Assembly: GCF_042432805.1 (NCBI RefSeq)
Contig: NZ_JBHLWO010000007.1
Location: 62,001-126,000, forward strand
DNA length: 64,000 bases
Source of the DNA: Olivibacter oleidegradans
Lineage (GTDB): Bacteria; Bacteroidota; Bacteroidia; Sphingobacteriales; Sphingobacteriaceae
Reading direction: 5' to 3'
A program made the translations under genes and the position numbers. Of the stretch, positions 35,869 through 43,917 are shown in pieces (the stretch's first letter is position 1; each line of letters begins with the position of its first letter). Under the pieces are notes generated by a model. The model did not search any database. It was not told the DNA's origin and worked only from the letters and a program-made list of their open reading frames with translations.

Positions 35869-36705
35869 ATGAACAAAGCTTTTACAACACTATTCTTAGG
35901 ACTACTTTTGTTTTGCCTCTCAAGCTGCGAGCACGATAAAGTCTGTAACATAATGGACTATATCTATATCTTTCCCGAGCAGACCATTGAAGAGGTAGCC
36001 TATATAAAGGTATATACCAATGAACGCGATTTTACGGAAGGACAACATGCCGTTGAACCTGATAGCCTGTCGAAGAGTCAACTGGTTTTACCCACGGACC
36101 AAACCTCGATTCCCTTCATCGATATTCGGTATGCTGATGGAACTAACAGCTGGTCAAATCAGGCTGAGCTGGGGCGTTTGGCCCAAAAGTCTATTGAAAG
36201 CGCCGGCTGTAAGGCAATTTTTTCATATGCTGACAATACAACGCTGAAAAATACGATTAATAGTTCGGCCGTCTATCTGCATTTAGCCCTTCAACAACTT
36301 AATCAGAATGGCGGAGAGAAAACTTGGTTGATTGACCGTATCTACGATGAGGATAAATTGGATGTAACAGAAAGACCGGAATGGCAGTGTGTAAAAGGGT
36401 TAAAATTCACATTTTATAAGGGTGGAAAAGGGGCAAAAGTGAAAATTGATGCTCCAGTGGCAGAAGGTGTGTGTGGCGTCTTTGAAGAGCTTTTCGGAGA
36501 GAAATCAGAAGTGTTTGCCACCTATTCGCTAGAAGGGTCAAATCAAAAAGAATTGAGAATTACGGTTCCTGCTGTATCGGATGCATTAAAAGAGCAGCTA
36601 ACTTTTCAAGTTCTTGAATCAGACTACGATTCTCTCAACATAAGTTTAACGAATGGTAGCTCTCAAATAGGATATGCTACTCTCATTCCTTCCAATCATG
36701 ATTAA
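35869..36705 (+). CDS. Hypothetical lipoprotein (278 aa)
   Basis: No known domain was recognised. The signal peptide M-N-K-A-F-T-T to L-S-S-C gives lipidated Cys20. The mature part is beta-rich and contains several cysteines that could pair (C-N-I, C-K-A-I-F, W-Q-C-V-K, V-C-G-V-F). The ATG at 35869 is preferred to the TTG at 35842 because it gives a canonical lipoprotein start. Its 3' end reaches the next gene, a predicted outer-membrane barrel, which starts within or just after its stop. The two are probably co-expressed and may act together at the outer membrane. Confidence 0.7.
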   Translation: MNKAFTTLFLGLLLFCLSSCEHDKVCNIMDYIYIFPEQTIEEVAYIKVYTNERDFTEGQHAVEPDSLSKSQLVLPTDQTSIPFIDIRYADGTNSWSNQAELGRLAQKSIESAGCKAIFSYADNTTLKNTINSSAVYLHLALQQLNQNGGEKTWLIDRIYDEDKLDVTERPEWQCVKGLKFTFYKGGKGAKVKIDAPVAEGVCGVFEELFGEKSEVFATYSLEGSNQKELRITVPAVSDALKEQLTFQVLESDYDSLNISLTNGSSQIGYATLIPSNHD

Positions 36706-36733
36706 ATTAAGGGTGTCCTATATTCCTAGGCTA

Positions 36734-37843
36734 ATGAAGTGTAGCTGGCTTTTACTCGTTCTACTGATTAGCAATGTGGTGCAAGCCCAAACGTTGCAAG
36801 ACTATGAAATGCAGGTGCGAGATATTGAACGTTTTGGTAACAGTTATTTTGCAGCGTATACCAATTTATTTTCTTCTAATTTTGGTTTTTCCCTCAATCA
36901 GGGCTGGCAAGGCGGGGCTATACCGAAGCAGGCAGGTCATTTGTCTTTTAGTTTAGTAGGATCCACCGCTATTATTCCTATCAATGACGGGAATCGTTAT
37001 ATTCGCATGGATCAATTATATCAAAGCGCAAACATAATCGCTGCCCCTTTAACCCCTGGTATGTTCACAGATGCCAAAGGAGGTGCTATCAGTGTTTTTC
37101 TATTAGACCCTGCCACAAACAATAGATTAGTTAATCCAGTTACGGGTGATTATCTGAGCGCAAATTTCAATATGATTGATGGGATCGGCACCGGCGTAGG
37201 AGTCACTCCCTTCGTTATGCCGCAACTGAGTGTGGGGCTCGGAAAAAGTACCGAATTGTCTTTGAGAGTAATGCCGTTTGCGATAGGATTAAATGAGGGT
37301 AAAGTGGATGTATCTGCATGGGGCGGGGCTATCCGACATAATATTTCTCAATGGTTTACTGACGATGAAGATCCTAACTTTACCGTTAACTTACTGCTTT
37401 CATATATGCGAAACAAGACGAGTTTTACACCGAACGGAGAACGTTTTTTAACCTTTAATAATGACTATTTTAGTACAGCGGGCACTTCCTTGGAGTTATC
37501 ACATCACACTAAAACACAACAGGCTTTAGCTTTTTTTAACTATCGAGTAAACTCTTTTGTAGAGATTTATGGACATGGGGGAGTCGTTCATCAAACAAGT
37601 GATTTGGGAACTAATGGTGTTTTCAAACTGAAAATAAATGATGCGTATGTCCGGGATGTGGTGGAAGAAACAGGCTATGAATATAGAGACCTATTTAAAT
37701 CGAGTATTAATGAAACCGTAGCAGCGGGTGGCTTTGGCCTTTTGCTAGGGAGCGGTTTTGTTAAAGCAGAGGTTCAATATACCTATGCCAATACACATAT
37801 TGCGTCTTTAGCGTTGAGGGCCACCCTACTAAAAGGAGACTAA
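36734..37843 (+). CDS. Putative outer-membrane beta-barrel protein (DUF6588-like)
   Basis: A 369-residue exported protein with signal peptide M-K-C-S-W to V-V-Q-A-Q. The mature part has alternating amphipathic strands (H-L-S-F-S-L-V-G, L-S-L-R-V-M-P-F-A-I-G, F-T-V-N-L-L-L-S-Y), typical of a small barrel. It resembles Bacteroidota proteins filed under DUF6588, a call made from memory. The ATG at 36734 gives the best signal peptide; starts at 36698 (overlapping the lipoprotein stop) or 36674 are possible. It follows a lipoprotein gene with which it probably forms a two-gene unit. Confidence 0.7.
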   Translation: MKCSWLLLVLLISNVVQAQTLQDYEMQVRDIERFGNSYFAAYTNLFSSNFGFSLNQGWQGGAIPKQAGHLSFSLVGSTAIIPINDGNRYIRMDQLYQSANIIAAPLTPGMFTDAKGGAISVFLLDPATNNRLVNPVTGDYLSANFNMIDGIGTGVGVTPFVMPQLSVGLGKSTELSLRVMPFAIGLNEGKVDVSAWGGAIRHNISQWFTDDEDPNFTVNLLLSYMRNKTSFTPNGERFLTFNNDYFSTAGTSLELSHHTKTQQALAFFNYRVNSFVEIYGHGGVVHQTSDLGTNGVFKLKINDAYVRDVVEETGYEYRDLFKSSINETVAAGGFGLLLGSGFVKAEVQYTYANTHIASLALRATLLKGD

Positions 37844-37944
37844 GAAATAAGCTGTTTTTACTGCATTGCCATCTAATATAAATAGGAGAGGAATTAAAAG
37901 TGAAAGAATGTTGAAAATCGCTTTTAATTTAACGGATTAATGTT

Positions 37945-37952
37945 TACCTTTG
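37945..37952 (+). promoter_or_regulatory. -7 promoter element of rpsU
   Basis: TACCTTTG fits the Bacteroidota -7 consensus, 41 bp before the rpsU ATG. The -33 region (about 37922) has T-rich sequence but no exact TTG. Confidence 0.4.
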
Positions 37953-37992
37953 TTGTCCCAAATTTTGACAATAGAAAGGGGGTATAAAGAGC

Positions 37993-38184
37993 ATGATTAT
38001 CGTAAATGTAAAAGATGGCGAATCGTTAGATAAAGCCTTGAAGCGTTTTAAGAAAAAATTTGAAAAAACTGGAGTGTTAAGAGAGCTTCGTGCGCGCCAA
38101 GCATACGAAAAAAAATCTGTTACCCGCCGTACTCAAATTAAAAAAGCGATCTACAAACAATCATTGAACCAAGATACGGTTTAG
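37993..38184 (+). CDS. rpsU: 30S ribosomal protein S21
   Basis: A 63-residue ribosomal protein with the family core I-V-N-V-K-D-G-E-S-L-D-K-A-L-K-R-F and R-A-R-Q-A-Y-E-K. In Bacteroidota S21 lies near the ribosomal RNA 3' end, where it contributes to sequestering the anti-Shine-Dalgarno, consistent with the sparse SD sequences here. It has its own promoter-like box and terminator. In related genomes the next gene is normally the XerC/D recombinase; here two unrelated genes intervene. Confidence 0.97.
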   Translation: MIIVNVKDGESLDKALKRFKKKFEKTGVLRELRARQAYEKKSVTRRTQIKKAIYKQSLNQDTV

Positions 38185-38206
38185 AAAGTAGATGTCAATT
38201 ATATAG

Positions 38207-38241
38207 GCCGTTCACAACAAGGTTCTGTGAACGGCTTTTTT
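38207..38241 (+). terminator. Intrinsic terminator of rpsU
   Basis: GCCGTTCACA pairs with TGTGAACGGC over a 9-nt loop and is followed by TTTTTT. The 3' side borders the stop of the convergent unknown gene. Confidence 0.9.
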
Positions 38242-38243
38242 GT

Positions 38244-39323
38244 TTAGTTTTCATCCCATCCTATACGATCTTCCTGAGGCCAGTGTGCGGTTTCTTGGTC
38301 TGCCAATTCCAGAAGTTCAAAAAATGTGTCCATATGAGCGGTGAAAGCTCGTAGTTCATGGTAATACCAGGGAGTGCCATTTGCAAATAAATGCTCGAGA
38401 TATCCCATATAAATTCTCCGGAAATTTCGGCTAAGAAATTTAGGATGAAAAGATTCAAAATAGGACAGGAGTTCCTTTTCAAGTGTTTCTGTAAACATGA
38501 CGGGCCCATATGAATGATTTCCATTGCTCTCTTCCAGATGACTCCAAAATTTTTCGAGATATTGTATCAGGTTATTGGTGAAGGTGTCGTCATCTAAAGA
38601 CGGTACTTCTTGAATTGGGTTGGGTAAAGTGATTCCGTTGATTTGCGCAGTAGGGTTTAGGTTTGTTTCCTGATCACCTTTTGTTTGGATATCATCGGTT
38701 GATTTGTTGTATTTAAAGTTTAGATCTGCAATTAAGAAAATTGCTTCGACTGCTTTTTCCAGGTATTCGTAAATCGCAACAGATTCATACAATAATTCGG
38801 TACCATCGAAGATACTTTCGTTGGTATAAGCATACGTTAGCAGGTCATCCAAAATTTCTCGCCACTCATTGAGGTTACGATATAAAAAGAATTCTTCCAA
38901 AAAAAATCCGATATCGTTTATTTCCCGATTTTCCAGCTTCCTGAAATGTGCAGCGCCGCTATTTATTCTTTTTTCAATATCGATACGGTCTGTTGCCCAA
39001 GATGATTTTTGGTAAAGGGGATGGGTGTCCGGAATTCTTAGCTGAGGTATAGGTTGATGATACAGTACCCATAGCACCTCAATGACTGAAATTAGTTGTC
39101 GACAGTTATAAGCATAGTCTTCAGAATTGACATAAAACTTTCCGTTGAAATCTGATTTTCTTGTTGTAGCGGCATGAAGAAAAAAAAGGATGTCTTTCCT
39201 GAAAGTTTCCACCTCTGTTTCAAAATAGCAGAAGTTTTCGATAAAAGATAAGGGAGTTTGGATAGCATCTTCCGTTAGGTAACGAAAGTTGCTTGTTCGG
39301 ATTGCTTCGTGAAGATTTTCCAT
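38244..39323 (-). CDS. Hypothetical protein (359 aa), divergent from an S24 regulator
   Basis: Function not recognised. A soluble, acidic, mainly helical protein with many aromatic residues (F-I-E-N-F-C-Y-F-E-T-E-V, F-F-L-E-E-F-F-L-Y-R-N-L) and no signal peptide, membrane helix or catalytic motif I can name. A disordered stretch (about 210-240) separates two helical halves. It is divergent from an S24/LexA-like regulator across a 106-bp AT-rich gap, so the two may form a regulated pair. Together they sit between rpsU and the recombinase, a locus that is otherwise compact in Bacteroidota. Confidence 0.65.
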   Translation of the reverse strand: MENLHEAIRTSNFRYLTEDAIQTPLSFIENFCYFETEVETFRKDILFFLHAATTRKSDFNGKFYVNSEDYAYNCRQLISVIEVLWVLYHQPIPQLRIPDTHPLYQKSSWATDRIDIEKRINSGAAHFRKLENREINDIGFFLEEFFLYRNLNEWREILDDLLTYAYTNESIFDGTELLYESVAIYEYLEKAVEAIFLIADLNFKYNKSTDDIQTKGDQETNLNPTAQINGITLPNPIQEVPSLDDDTFTNNLIQYLEKFWSHLEESNGNHSYGPVMFTETLEKELLSYFESFHPKFLSRNFRRIYMGYLEHLFANGTPWYYHELRAFTAHMDTFFELLELADQETAHWPQEDRIGWDEN

Positions 39324-39384
39324 AAATTAAAGTTTAAAAAAATTGTATTGATGGTTATTCATAATTGCGTACCTTAGAGGTATT

Positions 39385-39392
39385 CAAATATA
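39385..39392 (-). promoter_or_regulatory. -7 promoter element of the 359-residue unknown gene
   Basis: On the minus strand it reads TATATTTG, matching TAnnTTTG, 62 bp before the start codon. No matching -33 TTG. A 14-bp palindrome (39410-39423) lies upstream and could be the regulator's operator. Confidence 0.3.
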
Positions 39393-39429
39393 GTATATTT
39401 TTATGTTATAAAAAATATTTTTTGATATT

Positions 39430-40134
39430 ATGATAGATCACTTAGATAGAGCGGAATTAGGGCCTTTATTTAAAGAGGCACGATTGTTAAAAAAGATGAC
39501 TTTAGAGCAGTTTTATGGTGGAATTGCCAAACATGTCAATAATTTTTCGTCGATTGAAAACGGTGGTAGGGTTGTAGGAAAACGGTTAGCAAAAGATATT
39601 ATTGACTATCATAATATAAGTTTGAAGTGGCTTGAAAAGAAAGAGGGCGCGCCATTTTTATCAAATATACCCTATAAGCATAGACAAGGAGGGAAAGAAG
39701 TTCGCTCGGCAAATGAATCGTTAGAGAGAGAAGTACCTTTTTATAATATTCAGCCCGATATGGTATTTAACGGAGCGGATGTTTTTCAGGAAGTGCCCGA
39801 ATTTTATGTCAATTTTCGTCCTTTTAATGATTGTACAGCCTATCTACCAATATACGGTGATAGCATGAACCCGAAATTTACCGGCGGGGATATAATCATC
39901 GTTAAGGAAGTGTCAAACTTGGAAGTGATCCTTTGGGGGGAAGCCTATCTGGTTGTTACCAATGAGCAAGCCAATAAATTGGTTACCGTAAAATTGCTGT
40001 TTCCGCACTCAGATCATACTAAGCTCGTATTGCGAGCGGCCAATCCGGAATATGCAGGAGACACCATTGTTGATAAGAAAGCCATTGTCAAACTTTTCAT
40101 TGTAAAAGGTAAAGTGGCTAGGAAACAGCTATAA
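39430..40134 (+). CDS. S24/LexA-like transcriptional regulator (XRE-type N-terminus, Ser-Lys peptidase C-terminus)
   Basis: A 234-residue regulator. The N-terminal part is a divergent XRE-type helix-turn-helix (about 10-70) with S-S-I-E-N-G at the usual recognition-helix position. The C-terminal S24 domain has the catalytic Ser145 in Y-G-D-S-M-N-P-K-F and Lys188 in L-V-T-V-K-L-L, the dyad that drives self-cleavage in LexA and CI. No Ala-Gly cleavage pair is clear; G-A at 115-116 is one candidate. A cleavable repressor responding to RecA, or a non-cleaving relative, are both possible. It is divergent from an unknown gene and sits upstream of a tyrosine recombinase. Confidence 0.82.
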   Translation: MIDHLDRAELGPLFKEARLLKKMTLEQFYGGIAKHVNNFSSIENGGRVVGKRLAKDIIDYHNISLKWLEKKEGAPFLSNIPYKHRQGGKEVRSANESLEREVPFYNIQPDMVFNGADVFQEVPEFYVNFRPFNDCTAYLPIYGDSMNPKFTGGDIIIVKEVSNLEVILWGEAYLVVTNEQANKLVTVKLLFPHSDHTKLVLRAANPEYAGDTIVDKKAIVKLFIVKGKVARKQL

Positions 40135-40255
40135 TATGATCTGTTTTTACGATATTTAAGAACTGAAATGCAAAGCGGTATAAGCAGTTTTAAAGTAGGG
40201 TGTCCGTTTCGGATGAAATATTGGTAGAAACAAGTCAACACCAAAAAAAGAAGAT

Positions 40256-41137
40256 ATGTATGTAGAACGATTTATGTCCTTTCTGCGGTTTGAGAAACAT
40301 TATTCCGAACATACGCTAAAGGCCTATGAAAAAGATGTCCGTAGTTATCTGCAGTTTTGGGTTGCCGAACAGATATCATTTGAGGAAGTGGGGCACAAGC
40401 AATTGCGGTACTATTTATCGATACTGATGGACAGCGGCCTAGAGGCGTCTTCCATTAATAGGATATTATCCTCATTACGTACCTATTATAAATTCTTACA
40501 AAGGGAAAGTCTTTACGGAGCAAATCCTACCTTATTGGTTAAAGCCTTAAAAAAGCCGAAAAAGTTACCTGTCGTTATCCAAGAAGATAAATTGAACCAG
40601 TTACTGGATCACGATCATATCTTTCAGGACAATTTTGAAGGACAACGGGATCGGCTCATTATCGAATTGCTTTTTGGAACCGGGATGCGTTTGACTGAAT
40701 TGATACAATTACAGGAGAAAGATATCGACTATTATAATCAGACGATCCGCATTTTAGGCAAGCGAAATAAAGAAAGGATAGTGCCTATGCTGCCTCATTT
40801 AAAACTTTTAATCGAACAATATTTAAAATTAAAAAAAATTGAAAATTTAGATAACAATTCCTTAACTTTAGTCGTTACTATAAAAGGTAAACAAGCTTAT
40901 CCAAAGCTTATTTATCAAGTAGTAATTCGTTATTTGTCACTGATAACCTCTCAGCAAAAAAAGAGCCCCCATGTGCTAAGGCATAGCTTCGCAACAGCGT
41001 TATTAAATAAAGGGGCAGATTTAAATGCTATTAAAGAGTTATTAGGTCATGCAAATCTAGTCGCAACACAGGTATATACGCACAATTCTGTGGAACGATT
41101 GAAATCTATTTACAAACAAGCTCATCCCAAAGCTTAA
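40256..41137 (+). CDS. Tyrosine recombinase of the XerC/XerD type
   Basis: A 293-residue recombinase. The N-terminal SAM-like domain (Y-V-E-R-F-M-S-F-L-R-F-E-K-H-Y-S) fits XerC/D. The catalytic set is complete: Arg145 in G-T-G-M-R-L-T-E-L, Lys169, His239 and Arg242 in H-V-L-R-H-S-F-A-T, His265 in L-L-G-H, and nucleophile Tyr274 in Q-V-Y-T-H. Size and absence of extra domains indicate a housekeeping dimer-resolving enzyme rather than a mobile-element integrase. It is followed 13 bp later by hpf, a pairing conserved in Bacteroidota. Whether it is XerC or XerD cannot be decided here. Confidence 0.93.
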   Translation: MYVERFMSFLRFEKHYSEHTLKAYEKDVRSYLQFWVAEQISFEEVGHKQLRYYLSILMDSGLEASSINRILSSLRTYYKFLQRESLYGANPTLLVKALKKPKKLPVVIQEDKLNQLLDHDHIFQDNFEGQRDRLIIELLFGTGMRLTELIQLQEKDIDYYNQTIRILGKRNKERIVPMLPHLKLLIEQYLKLKKIENLDNNSLTLVVTIKGKQAYPKLIYQVVIRYLSLITSQQKKSPHVLRHSFATALLNKGADLNAIKELLGHANLVATQVYTHNSVERLKSIYKQAHPKA

Positions 41138-41150
41138 AAAAGGAGGATTT

Positions 41151-41501
41151 ATGAACATTACCACGCAATCTATTCAATTTAAAGCAGACAGAAAATTGGT
41201 AGACTTTATTCAACGTCGTGTAGACAAGCTGGATCAGTTTTTTGATCAGATCATAGCAGGTGAATGTTATCTGAAGCTGGAAAACGTGGAAGACGAAGCT
41301 AATAAAATTACGGAGTTTAAGTTAAATATCCCAGGGAATCAGCTTTTTGCTAAAGGGCAGGCCAAAAGCTTTGAAGAAGCGACGGATTTGGCGATAGAGT
41401 CATTGCGTAGGCAAATAAATAAACACAAAACAAAGACAAGAACTAAAGTGACACATCATAAAGAAGTGCTGGCTGAAGTGCAGGAAGAAGAGCTCGGCTA
41501 G
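41151..41501 (+). CDS. hpf: Short ribosome hibernation-promoting factor (HPF/RaiA family)
   Basis: A 116-residue cytosolic protein. The ribosome-binding fold (about 1-100) shows I-Q-F-K-A-D-R-K-L-V-D-F-I, V-D-K-L-D-Q-F-F-D and A-T-D-L-A-I-E-S-L-R-R-Q-I. It lacks the long-HPF dimerisation domain, so it acts like short HPF/YfiA. It blocks the 30S mRNA/tRNA channel in stationary phase. A perfect AGGAGG lies 8 bp before the ATG, unusual in this phylum and possibly linked to late expression. It follows the recombinase and ends at a terminator. Confidence 0.93.
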   Translation: MNITTQSIQFKADRKLVDFIQRRVDKLDQFFDQIIAGECYLKLENVEDEANKITEFKLNIPGNQLFAKGQAKSFEEATDLAIESLRRQINKHKTKTRTKVTHHKEVLAEVQEEELG

Positions 41502-41524
41502 TCGTATTCAATTTTTATTGGAAG

Positions 41525-41560
41525 AATCCCTTAAGGAGAAAGTCCTTGAGGGATTTTTTT
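41525..41560 (+). terminator. Intrinsic terminator after hpf
   Basis: A 13-bp stem with one G-U pair (41525-41537 with 41543-41555) and loop GAAAG is followed by T-run. It separates the recombinase-hpf unit from the tRNA-tuf operon. Confidence 0.9.
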
Positions 41561-41686
41561 CGTTCATTACAACTGTAGCGAAGGGAAGTTGTCTGAAAGC
41601 GGAAAAATTTGGAAAAATATTTCCCTGATAATTAAGCTATTTGGTCAGGCGGGCATTTTTTTAGCATAAATATTTTCACTTTTTTT

Positions 41687-41715
41687 TTGAATTAATACTT
41701 TCTTGTCTATCTTTG
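41687..41715 (+). promoter_or_regulatory. Promoter of the tRNA-tuf-secE-nusG operon
   Basis: TTG (41687-41689), 18 bp, then TATCTTTG (41708-41715) fits the Bacteroidota consensus. It starts a transcript about 70 nt before the first tRNA. The T-rich stretch upstream of the TTG is typical of strong promoters. Confidence 0.8.
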
Positions 41716-41791
41716 CAGTCCCAAAGGGAACACAGGGGGTCAGATCAAGAAAAGAGGGTTCCAAAAAGGGTAGAAAGTTCTTAATAGTATT

Positions 41792-41864
<73 letters not shown>

Positions 41865-41871
41865 CTAAGTT

Positions 41872-41955
41872 GGGGGGATTCCAGAGCGGTCAAATGGGAC
41901 GGACTGTAAATCCGTTGCTTCGGCTTCGAAGGTTCGAATCCTTCTCCCCCCACCA
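41872..41955 (+). tRNA. tRNA-Tyr (GTA), with encoded CCA
   Basis: A class II tRNA with acceptor stem GGGGGGA/TCCCCCC, anticodon GTA at 41906-41908, and a long variable arm. Discriminator A is followed by CCA in the DNA (41953-41955), unlike the other tRNAs here. Confidence 0.95.
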
Positions 41956-42049
41956 TTTAGATGTTGTTTGGTGTTTGTACTCATCGATCGGATTTTCTGA
42001 TAAAATAGATGTTGTAATGACATACATCCGATAAAATCATCATAAATAA

Positions 42050-42122
42050 GCGGAAGTAGCTCAATTGGTAGAGCGATAGCCTTCCAAGCTATAGGTTGCG
42101 GGTTCGAGACCCGTCTTCCGCT
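42050..42122 (+). tRNA. tRNA-Gly (TCC)
   Basis: Acceptor stem GCGGAAG/CTTCCGC, anticodon TCC at 42083-42085 within stem ATAGC/GCTAT, and T-loop TTCGAGA. CCA is not encoded. Confidence 0.96.
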
Positions 42123-42177
42123 CTTGAATCAAAGAGTTAAAACCGGTATCGGCTTTAGCTTTTTGTTGTTCAAACAA

Positions 42178-42249
<72 letters not shown>

Positions 42250-42307
42250 CGTAAGTGTAAATAAAAAAGAACCAAAATAAAAATTAACTTACTAATACGC
42301 ATAAAAA

Positions 42308-43495
42308 ATGGCAAAAGAGAAATTTGACCGCAGTAAACCACACTTAAATATTGGTACAATCGGTCACGTTGACCACGGTAAAACCACTACAACTGCTGCT
42401 ATTACTAAAGTTTTGGCAGATAAAGGTTTGTCAGAAGCTCGTTCATTTGATTCAATTGACTCGGCTCCTGAAGAAAAAGAGCGTGGTATTACAATCAACA
42501 CCGCTCACGTAGAGTATCAAACTGCAAGCCGTCACTATGCTCACGTTGACTGTCCAGGTCACGCTGACTATGTAAAGAACATGGTTACAGGTGCTGCACA
42601 AATGGACGGTGCGATCATCGTTGTTGCTGCAACTGACGGTCCTATGCCTCAAACTCGCGAGCACATTCTATTAGCTCGTCAGGTAGGTGTACCTGCTCTT
42701 GTAGTATTTATGAATAAAACTGACTTAGTTGATGACCCTGAGTTGTTGGATTTGGTAGAGATGGAAGTTCGTGAACTATTGTCATTCTATGAATATCCAG
42801 GTGATGATATCCCCGTAATCAAAGGTTCTGCATTAGGTGCATTGAACGGTGAAGCTCAGTGGGTAGACAAAATCATGGAGTTAATGGATGCAGTTGATAA
42901 CTACATTCCTATTCCTCCACGTTTGACAGACTTACCTTTCTTGATGCCTATCGAGGATGTGTTCTCAATCACAGGTCGTGGTACCGTTGCAACAGGACGT
43001 ATCGAGCGTGGTGTAATCAATACCGGTGATCCAGTTGAGATCTTAGGTATGGGTGCTGAAAACTTGAAATCTACTGTAACAGGGGTGGAAATGTTCCGTA
43101 AAATCCTTGACTACGGTGAGGCTGGTGATAACGTAGGTTTATTATTACGTGGTATTGAAAAAACTGATATCCGTCGTGGTATGGTTATCTGTAAACCAGG
43201 TAGTGTAACTCCTCACACTGAATTCAAGGCAGAGGTTTACGTATTGTCAAAAGCAGAAGGTGGACGTCACACGCCATTCTTTAACAAATACCGTCCTCAG
43301 TTCTATTTCCGTACAACAGACGTTACTGGAGAAATTACGCTTCAAGAAGGTGTGGAAATGGTTATGCCTGGTGATAACGTTACAATCAACGTAAAATTGA
43401 TTAACGCAATTGCTATGGAAAAAGGTCTACGTTTTGCTATCCGCGAAGGTGGTAGAACAGTAGGTGCTGGTCAGGTAACTGAAATTATCGCTTAA
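42308..43495 (+). CDS. tuf: Translation elongation factor Tu
   Basis: A 395-residue GTPase that brings aminoacyl-tRNA to the ribosome. The G motifs are G-H-V-D-H-G-K-T-T, R-G-I-T-I-N (switch I), D-C-P-G-H-A-D-Y and N-K-T-D-L. Domains 2 and 3 are complete to the C-terminal V-G-A-G-Q-V. Co-transcription with tRNA genes on both sides is a conserved Bacteroidota arrangement that links tRNA supply to EF-Tu. Codon use is strongly biased, as expected for a highly expressed gene. Confidence 0.98.
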   Translation: MAKEKFDRSKPHLNIGTIGHVDHGKTTTTAAITKVLADKGLSEARSFDSIDSAPEEKERGITINTAHVEYQTASRHYAHVDCPGHADYVKNMVTGAAQMDGAIIVVAATDGPMPQTREHILLARQVGVPALVVFMNKTDLVDDPELLDLVEMEVRELLSFYEYPGDDIPVIKGSALGALNGEAQWVDKIMELMDAVDNYIPIPPRLTDLPFLMPIEDVFSITGRGTVATGRIERGVINTGDPVEILGMGAENLKSTVTGVEMFRKILDYGEAGDNVGLLLRGIEKTDIRRGMVICKPGSVTPHTEFKAEVYVLSKAEGGRHTPFFNKYRPQFYFRTTDVTGEITLQEGVEMVMPGDNVTINVKLINAIAMEKGLRFAIREGGRTVGAGQVTEIIA

Positions 43496-43510
43496 TTAAG
43501 CATATAGGCA

Positions 43511-43541
43511 TTAGCTAATTGGTGAAAAGCCAATTAGCTAA
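43511..43541 (+). other. Hairpin between tuf and tRNA-Trp
   Basis: A 12-bp perfect stem (TTAGCTAATTGG with its complement) over a 7-nt loop lies 16 bp after tuf and ends 8 bp before tRNA-Trp. The trailing T-stretch is short, so it is likely a processing signal or a leaky terminator. Confidence 0.6.
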
Positions 43542-43548
43542 TCGTTTT

Positions 43549-43619
43549 ACGGGCATAGTTCAATGGTAGAATAGAGGTCTCCAAAACCTTTGATCAGGGT
43601 TCGAATCCTTGTGCCCGTG
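43549..43619 (+). tRNA. tRNA-Trp (CCA)
   Basis: Acceptor stem ACGGGCA/TGCCCGT, anticodon CCA at 43581-43583 in loop CTCCAAA, T-loop TTCGAAT, discriminator G. CCA 3' end is not encoded. It is followed by secE, the usual order in the phylum. Confidence 0.96.
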
Positions 43620-43703
43620 CTAAATAACAGTCGGTTTCGTTGGCGTAAAAATGTTAACAGTGAACCGTTAGCTAAAGTCTAAAGAACATATCTCTATCAT
43701 ACA

Positions 43704-43898
43704 ATGGCAAATGTACTTGATTTTATAAAAGACTCCTATCATGAGATGACTCAGAAGGTGTCTTGGCCAACATGGTCGGAGTTGCAGAATTCAGCGGTGG
43801 TGGTGCTTGTTGCGTCAATCATCATAGCACTGATTGTACTAGCAATGGATCAATCATCAAGTGCAATATTGAAACTTTTTTACGGTACGACGGCCTAA
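43704..43898 (+). CDS. secE: Preprotein translocase subunit SecE
   Basis: A 64-residue single-pass membrane protein. The amphipathic start (F-I-K-D-S-Y-H-E-M), the hinge K-V-S-W-P-T-W-S-E-L and one membrane helix (V-V-V-L-V-A-S-I-I-I-A-L-I-V) match the minimal SecE that clamps SecY. It lies between tRNA-Trp and nusG, 19 bp before nusG. Confidence 0.95.
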   Translation: MANVLDFIKDSYHEMTQKVSWPTWSELQNSAVVVLVASIIIALIVLAMDQSSSAILKLFYGTTA

Positions 43899-43917
43899 AA
43901 TCAAGGAGGATTATAGA

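Noticed and set aside
39430..40134. S24 regulator as proof of a prophage
   Set aside because: No phage structural, replication or lysis genes are nearby, so only the regulator and one unknown gene can be claimed.
40256..41137. Tyrosine recombinase as an integrase of a mobile element
   Set aside because: Size, XerC/D-type N-terminus and the conserved hpf-tRNA-tuf neighbourhood point to a housekeeping enzyme; no attachment repeats were found at the nearby tRNAs.
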